Source of the DNA: Blastococcus sp. HT6-30
GTDB taxonomy: Bacteria > Actinomycetota > Actinomycetes > Mycobacteriales > Geodermatophilaceae
DNA: 64,000 nt
Reading direction: 5' to 3'
NCBI RefSeq assembly: GCF_039729015.1
Contig: NZ_CP155792.1
Coordinates: 454,001-518,000, forward strand
Below are positions 16,051 through 25,102 of this stretch, one piece after another. The translations under genes and the position numbers were made by a program. Position 1 is the first letter of the stretch, and the number at the start of each line of letters is the position of its first letter. The notes under the pieces were generated by a model. That model was not told the origin of the DNA, ran no database searches, and saw only the letters and a list, made by a program, of their open reading frames with translations.

Positions 16051-18318
16051 GTGGCGGCCGTTCCGGTCGAGGACCCGGCCACGCCGGGTGACGGCCTGCC
16101 CCCGGCCGGCACACCCGTGCCGCCGGACGCGCCGCCGCCGCTGCCCGAGGACGCTCCCGGGGCGGATGCCGTGCACGGTTCCGACGGCGACAGCGGCGTC
16201 GGGCAGGTGGCGAAGATCCGCGCGGTGCTGCGGATCCCCGACTTCCGCAAGCTGTGGCTGTCGATGTCGTTGTCCAGCTTCGGCGACTGGCTGGGCCTGC
16301 TCGCGATCACCGCGACCGCCACGATGGCCTTCGAGGACTACGCCGCGCAGAACTACGCCCTCGGCGGGGTGCTGCTTTTCCGGCTGCTGCCGGCGATCGT
16401 CCTGGGCCCGCTCGCCGGCGCGTTCGCCGACCGGTTCGACCGGCGCAAGACGATGGTGATCACCGACATCTTCCGCTTCGCGCTGTTCGCCTCGATCCCG
16501 ATCGTCGACAACCTGCTCTGGCTGTTCATCGCCCAGTTCGTCATCGAGGCCTTCAGCCTGTTCTGGATCCCGGCCAAGGACGCCGCCGTCCCGAACATGC
16601 TGCGCAAGGACCAGCTGGAGCCGGCCAACCAGCTGTCCCTGGTCACCACCTACGGCCTGACCCCGGTCCTCGCCGCCGTCGTCTACGCGGTGCTCACCAG
16701 CGTGGGCAGCCGGGTCAGCGACGTGCTGCCGGGCGTCAACGAGGTCGACCTGGCCCTGTACCTCAACGCCCTCACGTTCCTGGTCGCCGCCGTGGTCATC
16801 TGGAACCTCCCCTCGATCAGCGGTCGCCGCGCCGCCGGGGCGGTCGTGGGCCAGCAGGAGAGCTTCCTGGGCTCGCTGGTCAAGGGCTTCTCCTTCGCCG
16901 GCCACACCCGGCTGGTGCGGGGCCTGGTCGTGGGCATCACCGGAGCCTTCGTCGCGGCGGGCGCGATCATCGCGACCGGGCAGGCCTACGTCTTCGCGCT
17001 GGGCGGCGGCCAGGCGGCCTACGGGCTGCTGTTCGGCGCCGTCTTCGTCGGCCTCGGCCTGGGCATCGGGATCGGTCCGAGCGTCGCCCGGGACCTGGCC
17101 CGCGAGCGCATCTTCGGGGTGGCGATCGTCGGCGCCGGGATCGTGGTGCTGCTGCTGTCCTGGTCCCCCGCGCTGTGGATCTCCCTGCTGCTGGTCGTCG
17201 TCATGGGCTTCTTCGCCGGCATGGCGTACCTCGCCGGCTTCACCCTGATCGGCACCGAGGTGGAGGACTCGATCCGCGGTCGCACCTTCGCGATCGTGCA
17301 GTCACTGGTCCGGGCGGCGCTCATCCTGTCCCTCGGCCTCGTGCCGTTCGGGGTCGGGGCGCTCGGGCAGCACGAGGTCGACCTCGGCGCGGTCACGCTG
17401 CCGCTCTCCGGCGAGCGGATCATGCTGTTCGCAGCCGGGCTGCTGGCCGTCTGCGTCGGCGTGCTGGCCTACCGGCAGATGGACGACGGTCGTCCGGTGC
17501 CGCTAGTCGCCGACGTCGTGACGGCGCTGCGCCGGGACACCACCGCCCGCCGCCGGTTGGCCGGCGGCGGGGTGCTCATCGCCTTCGAGGGCGGGGAGGG
17601 GGCCGGCAAGTCCACGCAGGTGCGCCGGCTGCAGGAGTGGCTGACCCACGAGGGGCTGGTCGCGCGGGCCTCGTTCGAGCCCGGGGCGACGCCGTCCGGG
17701 GCCGGGATCCGGTCCATCGTCCTGGACAAGGCGCACACCGGCATCGCGCCGCGGTCGGAGGCCCTGCTCTACGCCGCCGACCGGGCGCAGCACGTGCAGG
17801 ACGTGCTGCGGCCGGCACTGGACGCCGGCGAGGTGGTGATCACCGACCGGTTCATCGACAGCTCGCTGGCCTACCAGGGCGCCGGGCGCACGATCCCGCT
17901 CGACGACGTCCGGATGCTCTCCCGCTGGGCGACCCAGGGGCTGCGGCCCGATCTCACGGTGCTGCTCGACCTGCCGCCGGAGGTGGGGCTGGCACGGGCC
18001 CGCGGCCGGGCGGCCGCCGACCGGCTGGAGTCGGAGTCCCTGGAGTTCCACCAGCGGGTGCGCCAGACGTTCTGCGCGCTGGCCGAGTCGGAGCCGGACC
18101 GGTACCTGGTGCTCGACGCGCGCAGGTCACCCGACGAGATCGCCGCCGCCATCCGCGTGCGGGTCGCGCAGCTGCTGTCCGGCCTCCCGCTGCAGACGCT
18201 CGCCCAGCCGGCCGAGCAGGCCCGCACGGCGCCCGCGCCCCACCACGACGAGAAGGCGGAGCCGGTGGGCCACCGCCCGCACGCGCAGACCGGCTCGACC
18301 ACCCAGCTCCACCCGTGA
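16051..18318 (+). CDS. tmk: Fusion of an MFS transporter-like membrane domain with thymidylate kinase
   Basis: A 755-residue two-part protein. After a proline-rich start, residues about 50-485 form a major facilitator-type domain with 10-12 hydrophobic segments and the loop motif AFADRFDRRK. Residues about 508-720 are a full dTMP kinase: P-loop FEGGEGAGKST with Lys520, then DRFIDSSLAYQGAGR, which phosphorylates dTMP to dTDP for DNA synthesis. A low-complexity tail ends the protein. No stop or start separates the domains. GTG 16051 is the first usual start in the frame, but the best ribosome site (15992-15996) lies upstream, before an in-frame ATT at 16003. It overlaps holB by four bases. Confidence 0.88.
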   Translation: MAAVPVEDPATPGDGLPPAGTPVPPDAPPPLPEDAPGADAVHGSDGDSGVGQVAKIRAVLRIPDFRKLWLSMSLSSFGDWLGLLAITATATMAFEDYAAQNYALGGVLLFRLLPAIVLGPLAGAFADRFDRRKTMVITDIFRFALFASIPIVDNLLWLFIAQFVIEAFSLFWIPAKDAAVPNMLRKDQLEPANQLSLVTTYGLTPVLAAVVYAVLTSVGSRVSDVLPGVNEVDLALYLNALTFLVAAVVIWNLPSISGRRAAGAVVGQQESFLGSLVKGFSFAGHTRLVRGLVVGITGAFVAAGAIIATGQAYVFALGGGQAAYGLLFGAVFVGLGLGIGIGPSVARDLARERIFGVAIVGAGIVVLLLSWSPALWISLLLVVVMGFFAGMAYLAGFTLIGTEVEDSIRGRTFAIVQSLVRAALILSLGLVPFGVGALGQHEVDLGAVTLPLSGERIMLFAAGLLAVCVGVLAYRQMDDGRPVPLVADVVTALRRDTTARRRLAGGGVLIAFEGGEGAGKSTQVRRLQEWLTHEGLVARASFEPGATPSGAGIRSIVLDKAHTGIAPRSEALLYAADRAQHVQDVLRPALDAGEVVITDRFIDSSLAYQGAGRTIPLDDVRMLSRWATQGLRPDLTVLLDLPPEVGLARARGRAAADRLESESLEFHQRVRQTFCALAESEPDRYLVLDARRSPDEIAAAIRVRVAQLLSGLPLQTLAQPAEQARTAPAPHHDEKAEPVGHRPHAQTGSTTQLHP

Positions 18319-19502
18319 CCGCGCCGGTGACGGCGCCCACCGAGGGCGTCTGGACCCAGGTGGTCGGCCAGCCGGCCGTGGTCGCCGAGCTGCGGGCGGC
18401 GATCGCCGACCCGGCGGCGATGACCCACGCCTGGCTCTTCACCGGGCCGCCCGGCTCCGGACGGTCGGTGGCCGCGCGCGCGTTCGCCGCCGCGCTGCAG
18501 TGCCCCGCGGGCGGGGACGGCACCTGCCACGCCTGCCGGACCGTGCTGGCCGGCACGCACGCCGACGTGCACGTCATCGTTCCCGACGGGCTCTCGATCG
18601 GCGTGCTCGAGGCTCGCGAACTGGTGCGGGTGGCGGGGCGGGCGCCGTCCCAGGGCCGCTGGCAGATGATCATCGTCGAGGACGCCGACCGGATGAGCGA
18701 GGCGGCCGCCAACGCCGTGCTCAAGATGATCGAGGAACCGCCGCCGCGGACCGTGGTGATGCTCTGCGCGCCCAGCCTGCACCCGGACGACGTGCCGGTC
18801 ACCATCCGCTCCCGCTGCCGGGTCGTCGCGCTGCGCACCCCGACGGTGGACGCCATCGCCGAGGTGCTGGTGCGGCGCGACGGCATCGACCCGGCGCTCG
18901 CCGCCTGGTCGGCGGCCGCCTCGGGCGGGCACGTCGGCCGGGCCCGGCGGCTGGCCCGCGACGAGGAGGCGCGGATGGTGCGCAAGGCGGTGCTCGACGT
19001 CCCGCTCCGGCTGGTCTCGCTGGCCGCGTGCCTCGACGCCGCCGACGACCTCGTCGGCTCGGCCAAGGAGGAGACCGAGGCCGCCACCGGGGCGCTCGAC
19101 GGCGCCGAGACGGAGGCCCTGAAGACGAGCCTGGGCATGGGTGCGCGGGGTCCGGGCGTCGTCGCGGCGAGCCGGGGCGGCGCCGGCCAGCTCAAGGAGC
19201 TCGAGCGCCGGCAGAAGTCCCGGGCGACCCGCATCGGACGGGACTCGCTCGACCGGGCCCTGGTCGACCTCGCGGGGCTCTACCGCGACGCGCTGTTGCT
19301 CGACACCGCACCCGCGGAAAAGCTCCCGCTCACCCACCCGGACCGCCGCGCCGACGCCGAGGAACTGGCGCGCCGGATCGGTGCCGAGGGGGCGCTGCGC
19401 CGCATCGACGCCATCCTGGCCTGCCGCGAGGCGCTGGAGCAGAACGTGAAGCCCCAGGTGGCCCTGGAGGCGCTCACCGTGGCGCTGCGCCTGCCCTCGT
19501 GA
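18315..19502 (+). CDS. holB: DNA polymerase III delta' subunit
   Basis: A 395-residue clamp-loader subunit. The AAA+ core shows VVGQPAVVAEL, then GPPGSGRS at 44-51 in which the P-loop lysine is arginine, as expected for a delta' that does not hydrolyse ATP. Cysteines 63, 71 and 74 (with neighbours) fit the zinc-binding module, and SRC appears in IRSRCRVV. IIVEDADRMSEAAANAVLKM is the Walker B region. It is coupled to the tmk fusion by a GTGA overlap, the tmk-holB pairing seen widely in bacteria. Charged residues near 275-310 separate the AAA+ core from the collar domain. Confidence 0.92.
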   Translation: MTAPVTAPTEGVWTQVVGQPAVVAELRAAIADPAAMTHAWLFTGPPGSGRSVAARAFAAALQCPAGGDGTCHACRTVLAGTHADVHVIVPDGLSIGVLEARELVRVAGRAPSQGRWQMIIVEDADRMSEAAANAVLKMIEEPPPRTVVMLCAPSLHPDDVPVTIRSRCRVVALRTPTVDAIAEVLVRRDGIDPALAAWSAAASGGHVGRARRLARDEEARMVRKAVLDVPLRLVSLAACLDAADDLVGSAKEETEAATGALDGAETEALKTSLGMGARGPGVVAASRGGAGQLKELERRQKSRATRIGRDSLDRALVDLAGLYRDALLLDTAPAEKLPLTHPDRRADAEELARRIGAEGALRRIDAILACREALEQNVKPQVALEALTVALRLPS

Positions 19503-19541
19503 GGCCCCCGGCCCCTGCGCGGAGCCACGCGAGCGGTGTCG

Positions 19542-19547
19542 TAGGCT
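19542..19547 (+). promoter_or_regulatory. -10 box of tRNA-Thr(CGT)
   Basis: TAGGCT, 13 bases before the first base of the tRNA. Transcription would start about 6-7 bases upstream of the mature 5' end. Confidence 0.5.
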
Positions 19548-19560
19548 GTGCGGGCAGTTC

Positions 19561-19633
19561 GCCGCCTTAGCTCAGTCGGTAGAGCATCTCACTCGTAATG
19601 AGAAGGTCGTCGGTTCGATTCCGACAGGCGGCT
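19561..19633 (+). tRNA. tRNA-Thr, anticodon CGT
   Basis: A 73-base cloverleaf. The acceptor arms are GCCGCCT (19561-19567) and AGGCGGC (19626-19632) with discriminator T. The D arm is GCTC/GAGC, the anticodon stem TCTCA/TGAGA, and the loop CTCGTAA gives anticodon CGT for the ACG codon. The T arm is GTCGG/CCGAC around TTCGATT. CCA is not encoded. Confidence 0.97.
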
Positions 19634-19639
19634 CCCATC

Positions 19640-19669
19640 AGCGGGCTCGTCCACGAGGACGGGCCCGCT
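19640..19669 (+). terminator. Terminator of tRNA-Thr(CGT)
   Basis: A 13-base stem (AGCGGGCTCGTCC with GGACGGGCCCGCT, one G-U pair) with loop ACGA, 6 bases after the tRNA. There is no long T run, which is common in actinobacteria. Confidence 0.75.
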
Positions 19670-19806
19670 GCGTCGTTCGGGGGCCGCGATACCGGTCGGC
19701 CCCAGCCCGGGTGCGGACGAGGCGACCCGCGGGCCCGCAGCCGTGCGCATCCGGGCGGCGTTCCGGGCGCCGGACGCGGCCGGCGGGCCTGCGCGCGGGC
19801 ACGGCT

Positions 19807-19843
19807 GACGGCGGCACGCCTCCCGGGAGGTTGTGCCGCCGTC
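19807..19843 (-). terminator. Terminator of the soluble pyrophosphatase gene
   Basis: A perfect 11-base inverted repeat (GACGGCGGCAC / GTGCCGCCGTC) whose loop holds a second palindrome, CCTCCCGGGAGG. It lies 38 bases beyond the ppa stop on the minus strand. Confidence 0.7.
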
Positions 19844-19881
19844 GGTGCGCTCGACGCCCGGGCCGAGGACCGGGCGATCGA

Positions 19882-20376
19882 TCAGTGGTGCGCGGATGCT
19901 TCCTTGGCGCGCTCGATCGAGGCCAGGATCTCGGCCTCGGCGGCCGCGCGGCCGACCCACTCGGCGCCCTCGACCGACTTGCCCGGCTCGAGGTCCTTGT
20001 AGGTTTCGAAGAAGTGCTGGATCTCCAGGCGGTCGAACTCCGACACGTCCTCGATCTCCTTGAGGTGCGCCACCCGCGGGTCCGTCGCCGGCACGCAGAG
20101 GACCTTGTCGTCCCCTCCTGCCTCGTCGGTCATGCGGAACATGCCGATGGCCCGGCAGGTGACCAGGCACCCGGGGAACGTCGGCTCCTCGAGGATCACC
20201 AGGGCGTCGAGCGGATCGCTGTCCATGCCCAGGGTGTTCTCGATGTAGCCGTAGTCCGCCGGATAGCGGGTGGAGGTGAACAGCATCCGGTCCAAGCGGA
20301 TGCGTCCGGTCTCATGGTCCAGCTCGTACTTGTTCCGCTGGCCCTTCGGGATTTCTACCGTCACGTCGAACTGCAC
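19882..20376 (-). CDS. ppa: Soluble inorganic pyrophosphatase
   Basis: A family I pyrophosphatase of 164 residues that pulls biosynthetic reactions forward by splitting pyrophosphate in the cytoplasm. [17 protein letters not shown] is the standard opening, [10 protein letters not shown] and DPLDALV carry metal- and substrate-binding residues, and [16 protein letters not shown] follows. GTG at 20376 gives the usual start (V/M-QFDV); GTG at 20394 would add six residues. A CACACT element lies 6 bases upstream of 20376, so it may be leaderless. The window also encodes a membrane pyrophosphatase. Confidence 0.94.
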   Translation of the reverse strand: MQFDVTVEIPKGQRNKYELDHETGRIRLDRMLFTSTRYPADYGYIENTLGMDSDPLDALVILEEPTFPGCLVTCRAIGMFRMTDEAGGDDKVLCVPATDPRVAHLKEIEDVSEFDRLEIQHFFETYKDLEPGKSVEGAEWVGRAAAEAEILASIERAKEASAHH

Positions 20377-20431
20377 GGACGTAGTGTGGCCCACGGGGGT
20401 CGACCCGGTCGGCGCAGGGCCCCCTCAGGGG

Positions 20432-21859
20432 GTGGGCACCATCTCGTCGAGCGGATCGACGATCGTCACGGCGAACTACGGGCGCTTCCGCCGGCGCATG
20501 GCGATGGGCATCGTGGCGCTGGTCCTGCTCCTCGCCGGCGGCGGCGTCGGGCTGGGCGTCCTGCTGGGCCCCGACGCGGGCTCCGACGGTGACGCCGTCG
20601 CCGTCCCCGACGCCCAGCTGCCCGAGCTGGGCGCCGTCGACCCGGTCCTGGCCGCGCTGTCCGCCGACGCGCCCGTCCCCAGCCCCGCCGTCCTCGAGGC
20701 CACGCTGACCCCGCTGGTGACCGGTCCGGCGCTGGGCCCCGGCACGACGGCCCAGGTGGTCGACGTCGCCACCGGCCGGGTGCTCTACGACCAGGACGCC
20801 GCGGCGCCCCTGACGCCCGCGTCCACCGTCAAGCTGCTCACCACCGCCGCGGCCCTGATCACCCTGGACCCGGCCGAGCGGTTCGAGACGACGGTCGTCA
20901 GCGGCGCGGCCCCCGGAGAGGTCGTGCTCGTCGGGGGAGGGGACCCCACCCTGTCGCGCACCGAGCCCTCGCAGACCTACCCGGGGGCGCCCACCATGGC
21001 CGACCTCGCCACCCAGGTGGTCGCCGGGCTGCCCGCCGGCACCGCGGTGACCCGCGTGGTCGTCGACAACTCGCTGTTCACCGGCCCGCTCACCGCCGGC
21101 GGCTGGGGGCCCGGCGACGCCCCCTCCAGCTACGCCGCACCGATCACCGCCGCCGCCGTCGACGGCGCCCGGGTCAGCCCCGGGGCGACGGCCCGCAGCG
21201 GACAGCCCGGCCTCGACGCCGGGGCGGCGCTCGCCGACGCCCTCGGCGCCCCGGGCGCCGCCGTCGTCCTCGGTCAGGCGCCCGCGGACGCGAAGACGCT
21301 CGGCACCGTGGAGTCGGCTCCGGTGTCCCGGCTGGTGGAGCAGGCCCTGTCGATGTCGGACAACGTGCTCGCCGAGTCGCTGGCCCGGCAGGTCGCGCTG
21401 GCCCGGAACGAGCCGGCCAGCTTCGAGGGCGCCGCGCGCGCCGTCGTCGACGCGCTCGAGGAGGCCGGGCTGGACGTCTCGGGCGTGACCCTCGCCGACG
21501 GCAGCGGTCTCGCGCAGGGGAACAGGGTGACCGCCGAGGTGCTCATCGCGGTGATGCGCGGCGCTGCCGACGGCAGCCTGGGCGACGCCTCGGGCCTGCT
21601 CGCCGGCCTGCCGGTCGCCGGGTACGACGGCACGCTCGCCGACCGCGGGGACGACGACCCCGCCACCGCGCCGGGCACCGTGCGCGCCAAGACCGGCACG
21701 CTGCTGGGGGTCAACGCGCTCGCCGGCACGGTGGTGACCGCGGACGGGCGGCTGCTGGCCTTCGCCGTGGTGGCCGACGAGGCCACCGGCAGCGAGGCGG
21801 CGGCGGAGGCGGCGCTCGACCAGATCGCCGCCACCCTCGCCGCCTGCGGCTGCCGCTGA
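20432..21859 (+). CDS. dacB: D-alanyl-D-alanine carboxypeptidase/endopeptidase, PBP4 (DacB) type
   Basis: A class C low-molecular-mass penicillin-binding protein, about 475 residues, that trims peptidoglycan outside the membrane. A signal-anchor helix lies near residues 24-46. The active-site motifs are STVK (serine 131, lysine 134), SDN at 309-311 and KTG at 420-422. Start choice is uncertain: GTG 20432 is used, with GTG 20385 and an internal ATG near 20498 as alternatives, and none has a clear ribosome site. It is divergent from ppa, as dacB is in M. tuberculosis (Rv3627c/Rv3628), and is followed by the DUF2342 protease and tilS. Confidence 0.9.
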   Translation: MGTISSSGSTIVTANYGRFRRRMAMGIVALVLLLAGGGVGLGVLLGPDAGSDGDAVAVPDAQLPELGAVDPVLAALSADAPVPSPAVLEATLTPLVTGPALGPGTTAQVVDVATGRVLYDQDAAAPLTPASTVKLLTTAAALITLDPAERFETTVVSGAAPGEVVLVGGGDPTLSRTEPSQTYPGAPTMADLATQVVAGLPAGTAVTRVVVDNSLFTGPLTAGGWGPGDAPSSYAAPITAAAVDGARVSPGATARSGQPGLDAGAALADALGAPGAAVVLGQAPADAKTLGTVESAPVSRLVEQALSMSDNVLAESLARQVALARNEPASFEGAARAVVDALEEAGLDVSGVTLADGSGLAQGNRVTAEVLIAVMRGAADGSLGDASGLLAGLPVAGYDGTLADRGDDDPATAPGTVRAKTGTLLGVNALAGTVVTADGRLLAFAVVADEATGSEAAAEAALDQIAATLAACGCR

Positions 21860-21891
21860 GGACGGAGCCGGTCTCCCGGGCAGGCCGCGCG

Positions 21892-21897
21892 TACGGT
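21892..21897 (+). promoter_or_regulatory. Candidate -10 box for the DUF2342 gene
   Basis: TACGGT, 61 bases before the ATG at 21959, just after dacB. The short leader also holds a perfect palindrome, GCGGAGCCGCTCCGC, near 21922-21936. Confidence 0.4.
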
Positions 21898-21958
21898 GAG
21901 GCGAGATGTGCTTGTCAGCGTGGCGGAGCCGCTCCGCTCCTACACCGGAGGTGGGTCG

Positions 21959-23047
21959 ATGAGCAGCGCCTCCTCGATGGTCGACTGGGACCTCGCCGGA
22001 CGCACGGCCCGACGCCTGGTGAACTCGGGCCCGCGGACGACGCGGGAGGAGGCCGCCTCCGTCGTCGCCGAGCTGCACCGCGCGGCCGCCACCGCCGTGG
22101 CGCACGTCGAGGCGCTCACCGGTCTACGGCCGGTCCCCGGCGGAGCCATCCCCGAGGTGGCGGTCGTCGACCGGCCCGGCTGGGCCGACGCCAACGCCCG
22201 TGGCATGGCCGCGCTGCTGGACCCGCTGGTCGACGAGCTCGTCGCGCGCCAGGGCTCCCGGCCCGGCGCCCTGGCCACCGCCATCGGTGCCCGCGCCACC
22301 GGCGTGCAGGCAGGAGGGCTGCTCGCCTTCCTGTCCTCCCGGGTCCTCGGGCAGTACGAGATCTTCGGCACCGGCGGCCGGCTGCTCCTGGTGGCCCCGA
22401 ACATCGTGGCGACCGAGCGGAAGCTCGGCGTCGACCCGTCGGACTTCCGGCTCTGGGTCTGCCTGCACGAGGTGACCCACCAGCTGCAGTTCACCGGGGT
22501 CCCGTGGTTGACCGGTTACCTGGAGGAGCAGATCGCGGAATTCGTGGCCGCCACCGACCTCGCTCCCGACGTGCTGCGCGACCGTCTGCAGGACGTGCTG
22601 CGCAGCGTCGCGGACGCGGTGCGGGGCGGCAGCGGCGACGGGGAGCCCGAGGGGCTGATGGCGCTGGTGCGCGACCCCCGCCAGCGCGCGGTCCTCGACC
22701 GGGTAACCGCGGTCATGAGCCTGGTCGAAGGGCACGCCGAGTACGTGATGGACGGGGTCGGGCCGGACGTCGTGCCGTCGGTGCGCACGCTGCGCAAGCG
22801 GTTCGCCCAGCGGCGCAAGGGGCGCGGCCCGGTCGACCGGGTGCTGCGCCGCCTGCTCGGGCTGGAGCAGAAGATGAAGCAGTACGCCGACGGCCGGACC
22901 TTCGTCGGCGGCGTCGTGGACCTCGCCGGCATGGAGGGCTTCAACCGGGTCTGGGAGGGCCCGGCGAACCTGCCGCTGATCGAGGAGCTCACCGCGCCGG
23001 AGCTGTGGGTCGAGCGGGTGCTCGGCCGCCCGGCCCTGCCCGCCTGA
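21959..23047 (+). CDS. Zinc-dependent metalloprotease, DUF2342 family
   Basis: A 362-residue protein of the actinobacterial DUF2342 family (Rv3626c-like, sometimes named 'coenzyme F420 biosynthesis-associated'). The zinc motif HEVTH is at 170-174 in CLHEVTHQLQF, and a downstream EGHAEYVMDG could supply a further ligand. MVDWDLAGRTARRLV at the start is typical. ATG at 21959 has a strong GGAGGTGGG ribosome site. No signal peptide is seen, so it probably acts in the cytoplasm. The target is unknown. The tilS gene starts 7 bases after its stop. Confidence 0.85.
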   Translation: MSSASSMVDWDLAGRTARRLVNSGPRTTREEAASVVAELHRAAATAVAHVEALTGLRPVPGGAIPEVAVVDRPGWADANARGMAALLDPLVDELVARQGSRPGALATAIGARATGVQAGGLLAFLSSRVLGQYEIFGTGGRLLLVAPNIVATERKLGVDPSDFRLWVCLHEVTHQLQFTGVPWLTGYLEEQIAEFVAATDLAPDVLRDRLQDVLRSVADAVRGGSGDGEPEGLMALVRDPRQRAVLDRVTAVMSLVEGHAEYVMDGVGPDVVPSVRTLRKRFAQRRKGRGPVDRVLRRLLGLEQKMKQYADGRTFVGGVVDLAGMEGFNRVWEGPANLPLIEELTAPELWVERVLGRPALPA

Positions 23048-23054
23048 CCGACGC

Positions 23055-24083
23055 GTGAGCGGGCCACCCCGCGCGGTCGCGGTGCTGCGCCACGCGGTGC
23101 GTGCCGGGCTGCGCGGCAGCGACCGGCCGGTGCTCGCCGCGTGCAGCGGGGGAGCGGACTCGATGGCGCTCGCCGCCGCACTGGCCTTCGAGGCGCGGAG
23201 CGCCGGAGTTCGCGTCGGCGGGGTCACCGTCGACCACGGCCTGCAGCCCGCCTCGGACCTGCGCGCCCGCCGGACCGCCGCGGTGCTCGGCGAGCTGGGC
23301 CTCGACCCGGTTCTCGTGCTGCCCGTCCGGGTGGGGGACGACGGCGGCCCCGAGGGTGCTGCCCGCAGCGCCCGGTACGCGGCCCTCGCCGACGCGGCCA
23401 CCGAGCAGGGCGCCCGCGTCGCCCTGGGGCACACGCTCGACGACCAGGCCGAGACCGTGCTCCTGGGGCTGGGCCGCGGCTCCGGGCCGCGCTCGGTCGC
23501 CGGCATGGTGCCGGAGCGGGCCGACGGCGCGGTCACCTGGTGGCGCCCGCTGCTGGGCGTGCGCCGCGCGACGGCCCGCCAGTCCTGTGCCGACCAGGGG
23601 CTGCCCGTGTGGGACGACCCGTGGAACGCCGACCCCGCCTACACCCGGGTGCGGCTGCGCACCGAGGTGCTGCCGCTGCTGGAGGAGGTGCTGGGTGGCG
23701 GGGTGGCGCCCGCGCTGGCCCGCACCGCCGCGCTGCTCCGCGAGGACCTCGACGCCCTCGACGGCCTGGCCGCCACCGAGCTGGCCCGCCTGGCGGCGGA
23801 GTCCGCGGACGGCGGCCTGCCCGCCCGTCCGCTGGAGCCGTTGCCCGCCGCGCTGCGCCGCCGAGTGCTGCGGGGCTGGCTGCGCGCGGCCGGCGTCCCC
23901 GACCTGCAGGCGGTCCACCTGCGTGCGGTCGAGAGCCTCGTCACCCGGTGGCGGGGGCAGGGGGTCGTGGACCTACCCGGCGGCTCGGGTGTCGCCCGGG
24001 CGTCTGGCACTCTGGTGGTGCTGCCGCCGGGAGCCCGGGGCCGCACCCCCGGACCCGCACCCCGTGAGGAGCCCCTCCCGTGA
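23055..24083 (+). CDS. tilS: tRNA(Ile)-lysidine synthase
   Basis: A 342-residue N-type ATP pyrophosphatase that attaches lysine to C34 of tRNA-Ile so that it reads AUA. The P-loop motif SGGADS is at 31-36; [19 protein letters not shown] and RPLL mark the rest of the catalytic domain, and a shorter C-terminal domain follows, as in actinobacteria. GTG at 23055 is 7 bases after the DUF2342 stop. The stop overlaps the hpt start by four bases. The tilS-hpt-ftsH order is widely conserved. Confidence 0.94.
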   Translation: MSGPPRAVAVLRHAVRAGLRGSDRPVLAACSGGADSMALAAALAFEARSAGVRVGGVTVDHGLQPASDLRARRTAAVLGELGLDPVLVLPVRVGDDGGPEGAARSARYAALADAATEQGARVALGHTLDDQAETVLLGLGRGSGPRSVAGMVPERADGAVTWWRPLLGVRRATARQSCADQGLPVWDDPWNADPAYTRVRLRTEVLPLLEEVLGGGVAPALARTAALLREDLDALDGLAATELARLAAESADGGLPARPLEPLPAALRRRVLRGWLRAAGVPDLQAVHLRAVESLVTRWRGQGVVDLPGGSGVARASGTLVVLPPGARGRTPGPAPREEPLP

Positions 24084-24664
24084 CCGAGACAGCCAGCACT
24101 CCCGGGCCGCTCGGTCCCGACCACGGCTACGGGCCGGACATCGACCACGTGCTGCTCAGCGAGGAGCAGATCCGGGAGAAGATCGCCGAGCTCGCCGCCC
24201 AGGTCGCCGCCGACTACGCGGGCACGGAGGTCCTGCTCGTCGGCGTGCTGAAGGGCGCCGTGCTGTTCATGAGCGACTTCGCCCGCGCCCTGCAGCTGCC
24301 CACCCAGATGGAGTTCATGGCGGTGTCGTCCTACGGGTCGTCCACCAGCTCCTCGGGTGTCGTGCGCATCCTCAAGGACCTCGACCGGGACATCACCGGC
24401 AAGCACGTGCTGGTCCTGGAGGACATCATCGACTCCGGCCTGACGCTGTCCTGGCTGCTGAAAAACCTCGGTGGCCGCGCGCCTGCGTCCCTCGAGGTCT
24501 GCGCCCTGCTGCGCAAGCCCGACGCGGTCAAGGTCGAGGTGCCGGTCAAGTACATCGGCTTCGACATCCCGAACGAGTTCGTCATCGGCTACGGGCTCGA
24601 CTACGCCGAGCGGTACCGCGACCTGCCCTACATTGGGACGCTCAAGCCCGAGGTGTACCAGTAA
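24080..24664 (+). CDS. hpt: Hypoxanthine phosphoribosyltransferase
   Basis: A 194-residue purine salvage enzyme that joins PRPP to hypoxanthine or guanine. The PRPP-binding motif [13 protein letters not shown] is at about 110-122, preceded by [20 protein letters not shown] and [10 protein letters not shown], the flexible-loop region. [19 protein letters not shown] near the end is also typical. GTG at 24080 lies inside the tilS end. It is followed by a 438-base gap with direct repeats before ftsH. Confidence 0.95.
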   Translation: MTETASTPGPLGPDHGYGPDIDHVLLSEEQIREKIAELAAQVAADYAGTEVLLVGVLKGAVLFMSDFARALQLPTQMEFMAVSSYGSSTSSSGVVRILKDLDRDITGKHVLVLEDIIDSGLTLSWLLKNLGGRAPASLEVCALLRKPDAVKVEVPVKYIGFDIPNEFVIGYGLDYAERYRDLPYIGTLKPEVYQ

Positions 24665-24734
24665 CTCCGTGACTCTGTCGTCCTCCGGACGACGATCGCG
24701 GCCAGGTGCCGTCCCCCTGCTGCGTTGAGCCGTT

Positions 24735-24785
24735 CTCGGCGCGCCTCGGAGGGCCTCCGGCCCCCGCTCGGCGTGCCGGTCTCGC
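24735..24785 (+). repeat. 51-base direct repeat, copy 1
   Basis: It begins CTCGGCGCGCCTCGG and includes CCTCCGGCCCCCGCTCGGCG. It matches copy 2 (24846-24896) at 45 of 51 positions by hand count; the copies start 111 bases apart. The core is rich in CG and could pair with itself. Confidence 0.8.
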
Positions 24786-24845
24786 GGAGCGGCTCGCCTC
24801 AGGTGCCGCGACTCCTCGCCGTTCCCGGCTCTCGTCCGGCGTGTC

Positions 24846-24896
24846 CTCGGCGCGCCTCGGGGAGCCTCCGGCCCCCGCTCGGCGCACCGACCTCGC
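24846..24896 (+). repeat. 51-base direct repeat, copy 2
   Basis: Second copy of the repeat at 24735-24785. Differences cluster at two sites in the middle and at four near the 3' end. No further copy was recognised in the window. Confidence 0.8.
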
Positions 24897-24980
24897 CCGC
24901 GTGCCCGCGACGCTTCCCTCGGGGGAGGGACGGGTGGGGGTCCCCAGGTCGCACGCGGGAGTCGGACAGGATCGCCGGTG

Positions 24981-24986
24981 TACCGT
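24981..24986 (+). promoter_or_regulatory. Candidate -10 box for ftsH
   Basis: TACCGT, 116 bases before the ftsH ATG at 25103 and after both direct repeats. A GGAGG in the leader is too far from the ATG to be its ribosome site. Confidence 0.4.
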
Positions 24987-25102
24987 CGACGGCGACGACG
25001 CTGCACCGAGCGCCGGGGTCCGCACCCGGGCCGTTGGCGGTGTCCCGGGACGATCAGGAGGGTCGACGGGCAGGCCGGCACGCCGGCGCCCGGCATCGGT
25101 GT

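Larger units (their letters stand above)
24665..25102. other. Long intergenic region between hpt and ftsH
   Basis: No gene is convincing here. It holds two 51-base direct repeats (24735-24785 and 24846-24896) and a candidate ftsH -10 box (24981-24986). Possible frames on both strands through the repeats give low-complexity Arg/Pro/Ala or Arg/Gly/Ala peptides and are not credible genes. Confidence 0.7.

Noticed and set aside
24642-25025. Short minus-strand frame in the hpt-ftsH gap
   Set aside because: It translates the direct repeats into Arg/Ala/Gly-rich peptide, with no start context and no neighbours that fit.
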